Position numbers and translations under genes: made by a program. From Aquilaria yunnanensis (Eukaryota > Streptophyta > Magnoliopsida > Malvales > Thymelaeaceae): a stretch of DNA of 64,000 nt. Position 1 is the stretch's first letter. Each line of letters begins with the position of its first letter. Of this stretch, positions 45,969 to 57,604 are shown in pieces. The notes beneath the pieces are model-generated. The model searched no databases. It was not told the origin of the DNA and was given only the letters and a program-made list of their open reading frames with translations. Location of the stretch: the NCBI GenBank assembly GCA_039654915.1, contig CM077596.1, positions 74,215,751 through 74,279,750 on the forward strand, in the 5' to 3' direction.

Positions 45969-48608
45969 ATGATGGCGATTCTCTTTCCATCACTAGCAAA
46001 TGGAATTGGGTGCCGCTGCATAAAATGTGAGAACAAAGAATTATTTAATTTGCAATTGATGGCGGCCACGCGTAAAACCTGTAAGATCAAGGTTTCACCG
46101 AGCCTGGAGAAGCGAGTATTTGGGAGAAAGCTTTTCAAGGGAGAAGTTGCTGATGCTGTTATGAGGTTTTCTTGTCACAATATTGATTTGAGATGCTGTG
46201 CCACTTCACGCGTTCCTGCGGACCAAACTGAACATTTGTTGACTACAAGTACTCAGGTTGATGAGCATCAAAAGTTAACTTATCGATTTAGGATAGAAGC
46301 TGGTGGTCAAGTGAAAGTTTCTGTTAGAAGGAGAAATGGCAAATATGTTGTATGCATTGAAGTTTCATCTTTGCAATTGAATAAAAAGGATGGCCAGCTC
46401 TTGCTAAGCTGGGGTATCTACAGATCTGACAGGGACTCTATCATTAGGGCCAGTGAAGCCCCATTAGTCCCAAAATCTTTTGGTGCTTTAGCACTTGAAT
46501 TGGAGTTTCTAGCGAAAGAATCTCCCTTTTATTTCTCTTTTCTCCTGAAGCCTACATTGGATGGAAGTTCGAGTAATCCTATTATTAAGAGTCATAGGAA
46601 CACAAATTTTTGTGTTCCAGTTGGTTTTGACAGGGGTTATCCTGATCCATTGGGTCTATCATTTTCAAATGATGGTTCTATGAATTTTGCAGTGTTTTCG
46701 AGAAATGCTGTTGGAGTGGCTTTGTGCTTCTATGAGGATACCTCGTCAGAGAAGCCTGGTTTGATGCTTGATCTTGATCCTTATGTCAACAGAACTGGTG
46801 ACATATGGCATGCATCGCTTGATGGTGCCTGGAATTTCGCCTGTTATGGTTATAAATGCAGGGGAGATGGGGAAGGATTTTATCCAGAGCATGTTTGCCT
46901 GGATCCATATGCTAAAATCATTGGCAGTTCACTTCTCAATCCTGATGAGTCTGGTTCATTAATGAAGTATGTTGGGCGACTTTGCAAGGAACCTGATTTT
47001 GACTGGAGTGGCGATGTTCACCCAAACTTAATGATGGAAAAGTTAGTGGTCTATCGATTGAATGTGATGCGTTTCACTGGCCACAAGTCAAGTAAGCTAC
47101 CTGCCGATGTGTCTGGGACTTTCTCTGGTGTAAGTGATAAGGTGCGTCATTTGAAGGATCTTGGTATCAATGCAGTCTTGTTAGAGCCAATATTCACATT
47201 TGACGAGCAGAAAGGCCCGTATTTCCCCTGTCATTTCTTCTCACCAACAAACGTGTACGGGCCTTCAAATGGTCCTGTTTCTGCTATTAACTCAATGAAG
47301 GACATGGTGAAAAAATTGCATGCCAATGGGATTGAGGTCTTGATAGAAGTTGTTTACCCTAATACTGCTGAAGCTGGAGCCCTGCAAGGTATTGATGATT
47401 TATCCTATTATTACATGAATAAGGTTGAAGGTTTGGATCAGAAAAGTTTTCTCAACTGTAACTATCCAATTGTCCAACACATGATTTTACATAGTCTCAG
47501 GTATTGGGTCACTGAGTTTCACATAGATGGTTTCTGCTTCATCAATGCTTCCTTCTTGTTGAGAGGCTTTCATGGCGAATACTTGTCTCGCCCTCCCTTG
47601 GTTGAAGCAATTGCTTTTGATCCACTGCTGTCTAAGACCAAAATAATTGCAGACAACTGGGATCCCTGTGAGATGGTGTCAAAGGAAGTTAAATTTCCTC
47701 ACTGGAAGAGATGGGCGGAAATGAATTCCAAGTTCTGTGCTGATATGAGGAACTTTTTGAGGGGTGAAGGTCTAATCAGTGACCTTGCTACACGACTTTG
47801 TGGGAGTGGAGACATTTTTCTACATGGGCGAGGGCCAGCATTCTCCTTAAATTATATTACAAAAAATTTTGGACTTACTCTTGTGGACTTGGTCAGTTTT
47901 AGTAACACTAAGCTAGCTTTGGAGCATAGTTGGAACTGTGGAGAAGAAGGCCCAACAACGAAAACTGCTGTCCTTGAAACAAGGCTCAAACAAACCCGCA
48001 ATTTCCTCTTTATTTTGTTTATTTCACTAGGAGTGCCTGTGATTAACATGGGAGATGAATGTGGCCAATCTTGTGGTGGTTCCCCATCTTATGGCAGCAG
48101 AAAGCTTTTTGATTGGAATGCTCTATCAACAGGTTTTTGTGTTCAAACCACACAATTCATCTCATTTTTAAGTTCACTTAGGAGCAGGAGAAGTGACCTT
48201 TTTCAAAGAAGAAACTTTCTGAAAGAAGAGAGTATTGAGTGGTATGGAAGAGATCAATATCCGCCACGGTGGGAAGACCCCTCCTGCAAATTTCTGGCAA
48301 TGAAATTGAAGGCTGGGAGATCAGAGGACTTGAGCTCTAAAACTTCCCAATCAGAGGGCGACCTGTTCATTGCTTTTAATGCAGCTGGCCATTCGGAGGG
48401 CATTACACTACCACAACCTCCAGAAGAGATGACTTGGTGCCGTCTGGTAGACACAGCTTTGCCATTTCCAGGATTTTTCTCGGCTGATGGTGTGGCTGTC
48501 TGTGGACAGGTGGTAGGATTAGTCAATTACGAAGTAAAACCTCACAGTTGTGCTCTGTTTGAAGCCAAGGTCCAGGTAGTTGAGACTCGTATTCCCTCTC
48601 CAAGATGA
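45969..48608 (+). CDS. ISA2: Isoamylase 2, non-catalytic starch debranching subunit (879 aa, intronless)
   Basis: One uninterrupted exon encodes a glycoside hydrolase family 13 isoamylase-type protein with a plastid-targeting N-terminus. Plant ISA2 genes are characteristically intronless and about 880 codons, as here. A CBM48-like module spans about 219-310 (FDRGYPDPLGLSF onward). Catalytic-barrel motifs are present but broken. VVYPNTAEAG (about 460) replaces the usual VxNHTxEG. IDGFCFINAS (about 520) replaces DGFRFDLAS, so the nucleophile Asp and the Arg are gone. IIADNWDP (about 560) has Asp for the acid/base Glu. ITKNFGLTLVDLV (about 630) lacks the His-Asp pair. In known plants ISA2 joins ISA1 in a hetero-oligomer that trims pre-amylopectin in plastids. 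It contributes binding, not catalysis. The choice between the first and second Met is open. Confidence 0.95.
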   Translation: MMAILFPSLANGIGCRCIKCENKELFNLQLMAATRKTCKIKVSPSLEKRVFGRKLFKGEVADAVMRFSCHNIDLRCCATSRVPADQTEHLLTTSTQVDEHQKLTYRFRIEAGGQVKVSVRRRNGKYVVCIEVSSLQLNKKDGQLLLSWGIYRSDRDSIIRASEAPLVPKSFGALALELEFLAKESPFYFSFLLKPTLDGSSSNPIIKSHRNTNFCVPVGFDRGYPDPLGLSFSNDGSMNFAVFSRNAVGVALCFYEDTSSEKPGLMLDLDPYVNRTGDIWHASLDGAWNFACYGYKCRGDGEGFYPEHVCLDPYAKIIGSSLLNPDESGSLMKYVGRLCKEPDFDWSGDVHPNLMMEKLVVYRLNVMRFTGHKSSKLPADVSGTFSGVSDKVRHLKDLGINAVLLEPIFTFDEQKGPYFPCHFFSPTNVYGPSNGPVSAINSMKDMVKKLHANGIEVLIEVVYPNTAEAGALQGIDDLSYYYMNKVEGLDQKSFLNCNYPIVQHMILHSLRYWVTEFHIDGFCFINASFLLRGFHGEYLSRPPLVEAIAFDPLLSKTKIIADNWDPCEMVSKEVKFPHWKRWAEMNSKFCADMRNFLRGEGLISDLATRLCGSGDIFLHGRGPAFSLNYITKNFGLTLVDLVSFSNTKLALEHSWNCGEEGPTTKTAVLETRLKQTRNFLFILFISLGVPVINMGDECGQSCGGSPSYGSRKLFDWNALSTGFCVQTTQFISFLSSLRSRRSDLFQRRNFLKEESIEWYGRDQYPPRWEDPSCKFLAMKLKAGRSEDLSSKTSQSEGDLFIAFNAAGHSEGITLPQPPEEMTWCRLVDTALPFPGFFSADGVAVCGQVVGLVNYEVKPHSCALFEAKVQVVETRIPSPR

Positions 48609-49214
48609 TATGGTTACCAGTTGAAGTGCAATACTTATGCTTGTCAGTCTTCATTTTCGCTTTCAATGTCTGAATTATTTGTAACATAGCTGTACAATAA
48701 ATGTTGAAGTATGTTAACCGCAACATGTGACGGAGTTGCGTTAGTACTGTATAGTTATCGCTTCATCTGCAATAAAAGTTATTTGGCTCTGTTCCTATTG
48801 ACAGTTTGACTTGACAATAACGTGGGAAATGATTTTTCGCATATAACATAATCATGAAGAGACTGGATAATTGGAACTCGTTTACTGCACCATTTCACTA
48901 TCAGAAGATGTGGTTAAACTGATGGAGTAAGCACACTGGAGCAAAGAGGGAAAACAAGTTGCAGTACTGCAGAAACTTTTCTCCAGAAAGTTCTCCACAA
49001 TCCTAGTATTGCTGAACCTATCAAGTTCTAAGAACAATGAACATACAGGCTACGTTGAAATGTGCAACATCAACAAGGCGGATGTTCAAAAGCTTCTCTG
49101 CTATTTACAAAACCACCACAAACTTGCTAAATTGAGCACACATTAGAGAAGAATCGGATTCAGCAGATGCCCAGCAGCAAGGATGCCTTTGCTCATGGAG
49201 GCTAAGACCAATAG
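48609..49214. other. Convergent 3' flanks of ISA2 and PAC
   Basis: The 3' UTR of ISA2 probably ends near 48790, after AATAAA-like sequence at about 48697 and 48770. The 3' UTR of PAC, on the other strand, occupies part of 48900-49214. No other gene is seen. Confidence 0.5.
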
Positions 49215-52200
49215 CTACCATTTCAATTCAATAGCTAGGTCAAGAAGGGCTTCCACTTGGCGGATTGTTCGTTGCTTCTCATGCTGCTTCAACATAGTAG
49301 CTACAGACTCTGGATCAAGCCCTTCTGTACTTTGAACTTCATTTTGCTCTGACCGGACCTCTTTTAGCAGTGCATCAACCTCTCTGACAAAATCAACCCT
49401 CAGAAGAGCATCATCAACTTCAAGTGGTGGTCTTATTGGTCCATGATGCTGTTTACGGTCAGTCAAAAGACACTTTTATGCAAGTAATTCAAAGAGCATT
49501 TTATGCAATATATTTGTTGACATTTCTAACATTGTCATGAGATCCAGCTGGGTTATTGATAGAGTTAACAGATTTGCCATTTTTTGAAATTTCTCTTCTG
49601 ATTTAAAATTGTGATGATTACCTCTCTCAGTTGGGTTATTGATACTTTTTAGTTCCTAATAAGGCCATTTAATAAGAACCATGCACATCAATAGAATCCT
49701 TCAGATTTATCTTACTTTTGTCACAAGAAAACCGTAAGAAACTGTAAGACAAACCTCAACTTTATAGATGGAGACTACTAGTGAGGTTCTAAGGGTATCC
49801 CAATAGCCCTAATTATGCAGCACACCCCAGTGGTTATGTGGCACAGATTTTATTGGAGATAATGCTAATTCAGAACTCTGAGGTTCCAGATGCAGTTGAA
49901 ATCCTCATGAAGCATAAGATATTTGCCAAGCATTTGCAGTATATACCTGATTGATATCAAACCCAGCAGGCATGAGGATGCTAAATGGATCCTCTTTTGG
50001 AAACGTCTCAATCATGCGTTTTTTGCATTTCTTTAGCCATCCTTCATGATCCAATCCGTCATGCATATTCAAAAGATCATTGAGCAGTCTCATTGCAGGA
50101 GTCGCCTCCTGTTTCAATATCTCAGTCTAAAATTTAAAGCAAGCATTAGTTCTTTCCCCAACTTTTTAATACTCAAAAAATAATAAAAATTAAAGCTGAC
50201 TGATGAAAATGGAAAAAATATATATAGAAGAGGACAGGTTGGAAGAAGGAAAATAATTTTCACTTGATTGAAAATCCTCCAGATGTACAGAGTTGGTTTA
50301 TGCTAGCAGCTCATAATATTTTACCAATATTTTACCACGGGAAATAAAATTCAGTGATTTTAACTTCTTTGCAGCAACAATCTGTGTATACCTTGCAAAG
50401 CAGCTGTATGTTATGTATGTTAATTTTCCAGCATTTTAAAAGGATAACTTACAGTTCATGAATTCTTAGCTAACAAAGAGTAAAGGTAAAAAAAAAAATG
50501 ACATCAAATGCATCATCACCATTCAGAAAAAAGAAAAAAAAGAAGGTACGAGAACATAAGAAATGAAACAAAATCCACAAGGTGAGAATACTGAGACAAA
50601 AATGAAATACATGCACATGCTTGCATTATCCCATCTTTGGATACTGCCAAATTAAAAAGGAAAATCTACCTGTAATCGTTTTTTGAATGAAAATTTATCC
50701 CATCTTTTTTTTTTTTTGAAGAAGAAGAAGAAGAAGAAAAGAAAAGGGCCAAAAGATGAAGGTTTTTAAGGACTTATTTATAGGGAAACATGCAGAATCA
50801 ATCAAGTGTTCAATACTCAAACCATCCTTATAAAAACCAGCCATGCTTTATAGAAAATCACTTCAGCATGAATCACCATAGTTAGTATGGGCCACAGCTG
50901 AACCATAATATTGGCAAACCTTCAGTCAACAAGGAAGCAGAATTTCTAGAAAACATATGTGCATAGTCTGCTTCTTGTGTATGTCCCATCCAGAATTTCG
51001 CACCTACCTCCACTCTTCTGTATAAGAGATCGAGACATCTAATGGCATCTCTTTCTTCCTGGAGAGTGGCACACAGATCAGAGGCATGATAGGCAAGTGG
51101 TAATCTTACACTACCTCATAAAGAAATGCTAGAAAGACGGTATAAAGAACATGCAATTTTTTTTAAATTAGGAAGGTAACCCCCCAACACACAAGTACCC
51201 TTGGTACAATCTTCCTTTGCTACAGCAACAATCAGTTTCAGAATGACAACAACGAGCAAAGGAAATACAGAGCTAAAACATCTGCTTACATCATGTCGAG
51301 CAAGATCCAGGCGATTCCAAATAACCATCAGCACAAGTTCATCGAGTTCTCCCCTCACAGCAGCTTCCTCAATTTTCTGCATTACAGAGTACTAATATGT
51401 AGGAACTCCAAGAAACTGGAGCCAAATTCCAATAGTCAACTGCAGTGCAACTCCAACTATCCTAAGTATGCCCATCACTGTAATAACACCAATATGCATT
51501 CTAGCCTGAATGCAGTTAAAGCAGCAACGATCTTTTACTGGTACAATCCATGGATGCTGCCTAAAATTTTATGGTCAAAACGAACATACTTCATAACTAG
51601 AGATTAATTTCACCAAAGCAATCAAAATCTTGATTAACTTTTAATCTAGGAAAATATAGATATTCATAAAGTGATTCAGGGATTGTCTCGGCACATGTGA
51701 TCATTCCTTACCTCTTCTATCTCTTCTTCTGCTCTTAGAAAACTGGAGACCAATCTTCTTGCTTTCTTGACATCTTGCTGTGGATAATCCATTAACCTCA
51801 TGCCAATTTCCCGATACTCTTCGATCTTCCTTTCCTCTTCATCCTCCTCCTTTCTCCTTAATTTATGCAACTCCTTTTCCTTCTCTCTCTGTTGGGCTTG
51901 CCATTCCTAAAGGTAACCAAACTACCTCAATCGAGCACATCACCATGAGTAGAACATGTATGGATGATTCAAATTCGAGCCATCAGAATAAATGGAAAAA
52001 TACAAATACCCATTTCTGCCACTATCTTAAAAGCTTGAGATTTTTAGGAGAACTAACAAAAACATAGGAATTTAGGACTTTAAAAGCTGGGAATTAAGAG
52101 AAAGAAGTGTTGAATACGGAGAGAGGGAGAGAGAGAGGGAGAGAGGGAGAGAGCTACAAACATCATCGTAGTACTCTTTTGGCATCCCTTGAAAAAGCGG

Positions 52201-52446
52201 CTCTTCTTTCTTCATGCTCTTCCTCAAAACTGGTGATTGAAGAAAGGGTCATCGTCCTCAAAAGTTCCAGAAACAAATGCGCAAAGACTGCGAAGTTAAG
52301 TGGATAGAAAATGAGTTGGGTATGAAGAGAGGCTAGCCTGTTCGCGTAGGGCGGCCGGTTCTCAAATGAAAGGCGCGCACGTTAGAAGAACATGACACCG
52401 ACGGTAACGGAGGCCCGCAAGTTAGCCGAAACACCTCTGCCTCCAT
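49215..52446 (-). CDS. PAC: PALE CRESS, chloroplast RNA-binding biogenesis factor (7 exons, 307 aa)
   Basis: Exons in translation order are 52446-52338, 52229-52162, 51906-51712, 51376-51290, 51058-51008, 50126-49947 and 49448-49215. All phases agree, giving 307 residues, close to the family length of about 310. Residues 1-45 are Ser/Arg-rich and fit a transit peptide. The rest follows PALE CRESS: GMPKEYYDDEWQAQQREK, RKIEEYREIGMRLMDYP, GELDELVLMVIWNRLDLAR, AIRCLDLLYRRVE, MRLLNDLLNMHDG, FPKEDPFSILMPAGFDI, LLRVDFVREVDALL and RTIRQVEALLDLA. The protein is needed for plastid development and binds plastid 23S rRNA to help 50S assembly. Exons 2-7 are secure. Exon 1 depends on a GC-AG intron (donor ACAG|GCTAGC, acceptor CACCAG), because stops interrupt the frame otherwise. 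An alternative is a start at the Met in RKSMKKEEP, without a transit peptide. Confidence 0.9.
52107..52155. repeat. (GA)n-rich tract in PAC intron 2
   Basis: Repeated GAGAGGGAGA units occupy the last part of the tract, ending only a few bases from the splice donor of exon 2. No function is inferred. Confidence 0.7.
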
Positions 52447-52896
52447 CTTCTCTTGCCCACTCCAAGTCCGGTCAAACTTACTTGAGCAGGGGGCGGAGAA
52501 CTTGGATTAGAATTCGGAAGCCAAACTCGTTCTCAATTTCACCACTATGCTTTCTGAAAGCCGTCATATTCACCCTTTAATATCAATTGCACCATTTTGG
52601 TAAATTGTATATTTATTTAGAAGGGTTCAATTTTGCCCTTTATTCTTTTGGAAAAATAGCATAGGAAATTTGAGGGTTTTCAAAATCATAGCATGATTAG
52701 ATTCTCGGAAAGCAAAACTTCAAATAGTAACATTCCACAAGTTTTAAAACATAAGAATGACTCCTAACAGTTTCAGGCAAAAAATCCAAACAATATATAA
52801 TTAGTTTTTATCTACAACATATTTATAAAAGAAAACGTGAAATTTTAATTTAATCTCAATATATTTATAAAAAATAATTTTAATTATTCATTTTTG
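52447..52896. other. PAC upstream region
   Basis: The first 150 bases upstream of the PAC start are mixed in composition and probably contain the leader and promoter. Beyond about 52600 the DNA is AT-rich without genes. No TATA box was assigned. Confidence 0.35.
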
Positions 52897-53395
52897 TACT
52901 TTATTTTCCTCTTTCTTAAACTAATGGGATTTTAGTAGGATCCATATAAAAATTATTTAACATTTTCTAAAAAAATTAAAAATTTCATTAAGGTCCATGT
53001 ACTTTACGGTAGTTCATGTGCATCCGTCCATGCATTTGACATATATTTCAGAAACTTTGAGGAAATTTTGTTTTTTCAGTCAAATCTTCTTCTTTTTAAT
53101 GAATTTCGATACACAGAAAAAGAATAAATTGCTTATATCTTATTTTTATACTTTATTTTCCTCTTTCTTAAACTAATGGGATTTTAGATCCATATAAAAA
53201 TTATTTAACATTTTCTAAAAATATTAAAAATTTCATTAAGGTCCATGTACTCTACATTAGTGCTTGTGCATCCGTCCATGCATTTGACATATATTTTAGA
53301 AACTTTGAGGTAATTTTTTTTTTCAGACAGATCTTCCTTTTTTTAATGAATTTCGATACACAGAAAAAGAATAAATTGCTTATATCTTATTTTAG
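52897..53395. repeat. Tandem duplication, period about 252 bp, nearly identical
   Basis: TACTTTATTTTCCTCTTTCT starts at 52897 and again at 53149. Both copies run through TTAAACTAATGGGATTTTAG, CATGCATTTGACATATATTT and GAATTTCGATACACAGAAAA with very few differences. The duplication is therefore recent compared with most repeats here. Confidence 0.9.
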
Positions 53396-53472
53396 ACACT
53401 TTTACATGTTACTTCAAACTCTTGAATATTATTTTAGACACTTTTACAAATTGTTTATAAGCAAATCCAGTG

Positions 53473-53665
53473 ACAAAATTGGAGGTGAGCAATGACCAAC
53501 GTGATTTGGAAGTGAGTGACAACAAAATGCAATTTGGAGGTGATCAACGATGATGCAAATCGGAAATGATTGATGATAGCGATATCTGGAGGCGAGCATC
53601 AACGAACACAATCAAAAGGCGAGTGACGATGATGATATTTAGAGGTGTTTAATGACGATGAAAAC
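53473..53665. repeat. Degenerate 27-29 bp minisatellite
   Basis: About seven units related to ATTTGGAGGTGAGCAACGAC occur in a row, with forms such as GATTTGGAAGTGAGTGAC, ATATCTGGAGGCGAGCATCA and AAAAGGCGAGTGACGATG. Spacing is about 27-29 bp. No open frame spans it. Confidence 0.65.
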
Positions 53666-54436
53666 AAGAGGCATTTTTTATGTAATCTGGAGGGACAACA
53701 ACCGGGCGATTTCAAAACACCGGAAACGCAACCCAAAGGTAACAATTGGCTTGAGAAGCTACAGTTTTAAGTGATGATCGGCAATAACAAAAGAAAGTGT
53801 GGCAACAATTCAAAATCGTGAACCAAGGGCTTTTGGTCTCTCACAATCTAGAAACATAGACGACAGAGACACAATACTGATAGAGCCGATGGCTGGGATT
53901 GATCGACATGGCTGAAGAGAAGGCCGAGCAAGGGAGAGTTGGAAAGAACTTGCAATTTTGGGAGGAGACTTTTAAAATAGAAGGAAAATGTGTCTTCAAG
54001 TATTAGAAAAACAAAAAAAAAAAAAAAAACAAAGGATAAGTTTTCTAATTCTCAACACAATGGAAAACTATTTTCTCAGAAAACTGAAAATAAAAATTCA
54101 ACTAAACACATGTTTTGTTTTTCCATTTTTTTTAAAAAATTTGTCTACAACCAAACAGGGCCGAGCCTCCCATTTTTCCAGGCTCTCGTCTTGTTTCCTG
54201 TTCATGTTTCCTAGTCATTACGGTTCCTAGTCATTGTTCATAAGTTTCAACGATTGGTAGAGCTTGAAGAGTCTCAGTGCAGACTTGTCTTAGCCAGGGT
54301 ATTTCATGTACCTTGCGTACCAAGAAATAGGTTATGCTGCCGAAATCCCCATATTACCCACAAACTGTGAATTCTAAAAACAGCGGCTTCTATACAATGG
54401 CAAAACTCCGATCAAGCCCTTCAACAAAATATGCCC

Positions 54437-54438
<2 letters not shown>
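53666..54438. other. Intergenic DNA downstream of the exonuclease gene
   Basis: No gene is seen. A-rich and T-rich tracts flank 54000-54140. The words CTACAACCAAACAGGGCC at about 54146-54163 look like the end of a PIF-like MITE, but no partner end was found. Confidence 0.3.
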
Positions 54439-54486
<48 letters not shown>

Positions 54487-54510
54487 AAAACACACACACA
54501 CACACACACA
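54439..54510. repeat. Poly-C (38), poly-A and (CA)n compound tract
   Basis: A run of 38 C is followed by about 14 A and about ten CA units. It is similar in design to the poly-C/(CA)n tract at 9182-9222. Length may be unreliable. Confidence 0.85.
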
Positions 54511-54612
54511 AACTGTAGTATTTCCTCGCACAAGGGTCTTGGCCCATGAAAACTAAAATTGTAGAAGTGAAAATTTGGATATAAGAAGGAATTGAAGATC
54601 AGATACCAGGGA

Positions 54613-57604
54613 TTACATTTGCATGCTGTCCAGACACCAACACTTGTAGTTTAATCTAGAGATTGCATATAGTTCTTCCGGAGTCTTCTTCTCAAGTTCC
54701 TTCGAATTCAAATCAAGCAAGCCACTGCCACCACTTCCATTAACACTTCTATTTGCAGTTCCCGGTGCTGGATGATCTTGTTCACGCATTCTCTTGTATA
54801 GCCTCATCACAGAGACACAATCTTCATATGGATCATGCACACCCAGCTGGATGTCATACCTAACAAATGACCATGACAGAAGAATGATAAGGAAAGTGGA
54901 AGGGAAAAGAAACAGTAAAAAGATTCAAAAAAGAGAAGTTCTGGCTTGAACAAAACGTGCCCTAAATAAGTTTTTGTAAGATACTTGAGTGATTGACTGA
55001 CAAGATTTGTTTTCATCAGCGGATGGTATTTTGCAGTGTCCCTGTACAAAGAGAACTTAGAATAAGAAAACATGGACCAGAGGATAAAAATTCTTTCATT
55101 ACCCAAGCAAAAAGATAAAAACTACACCAGTTTTTCCATGTTGTTCGAGAGAAAGATGAGGGAAAATTGCATCCTTAGCATGGAAGCTAAACTCAATTTT
55201 AGATACTTCATAATTTTTTTTTCTTGAATCCAGAACTCAGGAAATGAAGAATGTGTCATTCTCTGTGTGATATACTGCTGCTAGTTACCTCCCAGTTGCT
55301 TTCCCCTCAAGCAGACCTCACTTTTTGTAAACTTTACGGTCATGTACCAATGTATCAAAGTTGGAGACAATCGATGAGTTACAAATAGACATCTACTGGT
55401 AAGTTTTCATGCAGATACATCACGTATAAAACACTGAATTGGCTCTCAAAACGATAAATAAGACAAACATAGGCAAACACAATAAATTATTAACGATGTG
55501 TTTACTTGATTGCATTTTGCATAGAGTGGAAATTCATGGTAGTTTATTTTAAAACCAAAATGAACTACTCCTTTTCTCCCAAAATGGTTGGCACATTTCC
55601 ATATGTTGTAATGTCACATAAACATAGTTTACATATTTTATCATGAGCACCCTTAAATAACTCATAAATAAAAGTGACTCAAAATGGGGCACATGACTTA
55701 GTGGCACAGGAAAAATTGGAAAACCCTGTATACATATGAAAGTGCGGTATTCATTTTGGGACACAAGAATTCTCAAATGTGTCAATCATTAGGGGAACAA
55801 AGGGAATACAATGAATTCAATTCCATACAAAAACACAACCAAGTAAACATGCCCAGAAAGTTCAAAATAAGGTCATATTTACTTAATTGCATTGGATTAA
55901 CATTCACTGAATTTAATTTCCAAGTCAGTACTTTTTGTTTCCAAAATGAATTATCAATGAATGAGTCCATTGAGTTGTAAACTAGGGCGATCAAGTTAAG
56001 GTGACCTACAAAAGAATGAGTTCATCTCAGACAACATATCCCGGCATGCAGCAAAAAGACAACTTCGGATCTGGTAAGTTGGAAAACAATTCAGACATAA
56101 AGGAATACTAGTGGATGGCCAAGCAGACAGATGGGTATATAGGGCGATCCTATGATTCACCCGGAGTCTAGTAAGATCACCTGGCACCAAAAAAACTCTA
56201 AACAGCTCTAGAAAAATTAATACTCTTTATGAGGATTTTTTTTTTGTTTACGGCATCAAGGAAATGCTATTAAAAGATTGTTCACAAGACAAAGTCTTGA
56301 GGAGGAAACATAGCTCAATAATGGTCTCTTTCGAATAACAACGTACCTCAACATATGGTTGGGGTACTTCATTCTCAAGCAATCCAGATCATGATCCAGA
56401 CCATGGCCCACAAGAAGCCTAGCCTTTCCTCCACCTGATCTTACTTTTTCCACAGATTCTCCATTATACAAGATTTCCAGTATCTTGTCTCGTGCTTCAT
56501 CCAGCTGCATTGCATCTTTTAGGTGGTCTTCTGTTAATCCTGTCACTTCATATCTGCATACGTCCATGAGGTCACTAAAGAGATCTCTTAAAATCAATTG
56601 CATATGAAGCCAAAGAACAGAACTACCTGTAATTGTTAATAGGAAAAGGTGGTCGAATGTATGCATGGAAAAGTAGATTCTCATCTTCATCAACAAGGCA
56701 CACCCTAGCGCAGAGGTCAACAGATCCATCATCCCCACTACCCACCATTTCACAGTCAACAGCTACTGCTCTATAACCCTTATTGCTGTCCTTCTCATCA
56801 ACGATGCCTAACTTTGAGTTTTTAAAATCTACAAACAGTGTTGACTCTGCCTCCTAGAAGAGCAAAAAGCTTTAAGGAATTCCAGGAAATTTTTCACACA
56901 TTATTATGAACCAATTAGTTGCAAAAACAAAACAAAGCAAGCAATAACTTTCTTACTCTGGCATCATTGCTCAAACCAAACTACTTACAATGGGAATGGG
57001 GCCAGGTGCAGAGAAGTGGCACTTTTCTTTGTGCTCATTAAGGGTAGCTGGGTCTTCAAGGACTTTTAAACAAAAACTGCAGCCTTGCTCGGAGAAAATC
57101 TTCATACAATTTGATTTTGGCAATGAACCTAAATTAAAGAACAAATTTAAACACCGCATCTATTGACAATGTATGATAACCTGCATAGAATAAGCATAAT
57201 CATCATACCAGTAAGATGTTCTCGAACAGATTCAAACGACAAACAATGCTTCTGACAAACATCGCATTTAGGCTGATGAAAAGAATGGTAAGAGCTTTTC
57301 ATATGCTCGACAAGATGATCCTTTCTCTTGAACTGTCTGAAGCATGCCGAACATTTGTGCCTAAAACAGAAAATTTCCTAATTAATAAAATAAAAACCAA
57401 CTTTCAAGCATGCAAATAAAGCTATATACCATCCAAGAACTAGGGAGTGGAGAAAAATTAAAAACAAAAGGACAGAAGCAAACAGCAAACGGAAAAGCGA
57501 ACAGAGAAGCAAATTGATACCTTCCACAGGATCGAAAAGGCGGATTAGAGAAGAAAGACTGACCTTTTGGACATGGGTTCCTGAGGATCAGATTGTGAGT
57601 CCAT
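54613..57604 (-). CDS. C2H2 zinc-finger and DEDDh 3'-5' exonuclease, REX4/ISG20-like (7 exons, 364 aa)
   Basis: Exons in translation order are 57604-57564, 57360-57209, 57128-56989, 56853-56627, 56553-56347, 55041-54961 and 54859-54613, in phase throughout. Residues 14-64 contain two zinc-finger-like units (CSACFRQFKRKDHLVEH and CDVCQKHCLSFESVREH). A third lies at about 77-103 (CSFCLKVL ... EHKEKCH). The exonuclease domain carries all five DEDDh residues: D144 and E146 in AVDCEMVG, D242 in GHGLDHDLDCL, and H291 and D296 in VHDPYEDC. Proteins of this family trim RNA ends, for example in pre-rRNA processing, probably in the nucleus. The exact substrate is unknown. Intron 6 has a GC donor (TTTAGG|GCACGT) with acceptor TTGTTAG. 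No GT site keeps the frame. Confidence 0.9.
55495..55854. mobile_element. MITE in intron 5 of the exonuclease gene (about 360 bp)
   Basis: The left end GATGTGTTTACTTGATTGCA and the reverse complement of the right end GGGCATGTTTACTTGGTTGT form inverted repeats that continue into GGAAATTCATGG against GGAATTGAATTCATTG. The terminal GTTTACTTGG motif is shared with the mini-MITE in the OSCA gene (42404-42469). The boundaries are approximate. Confidence 0.6.
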
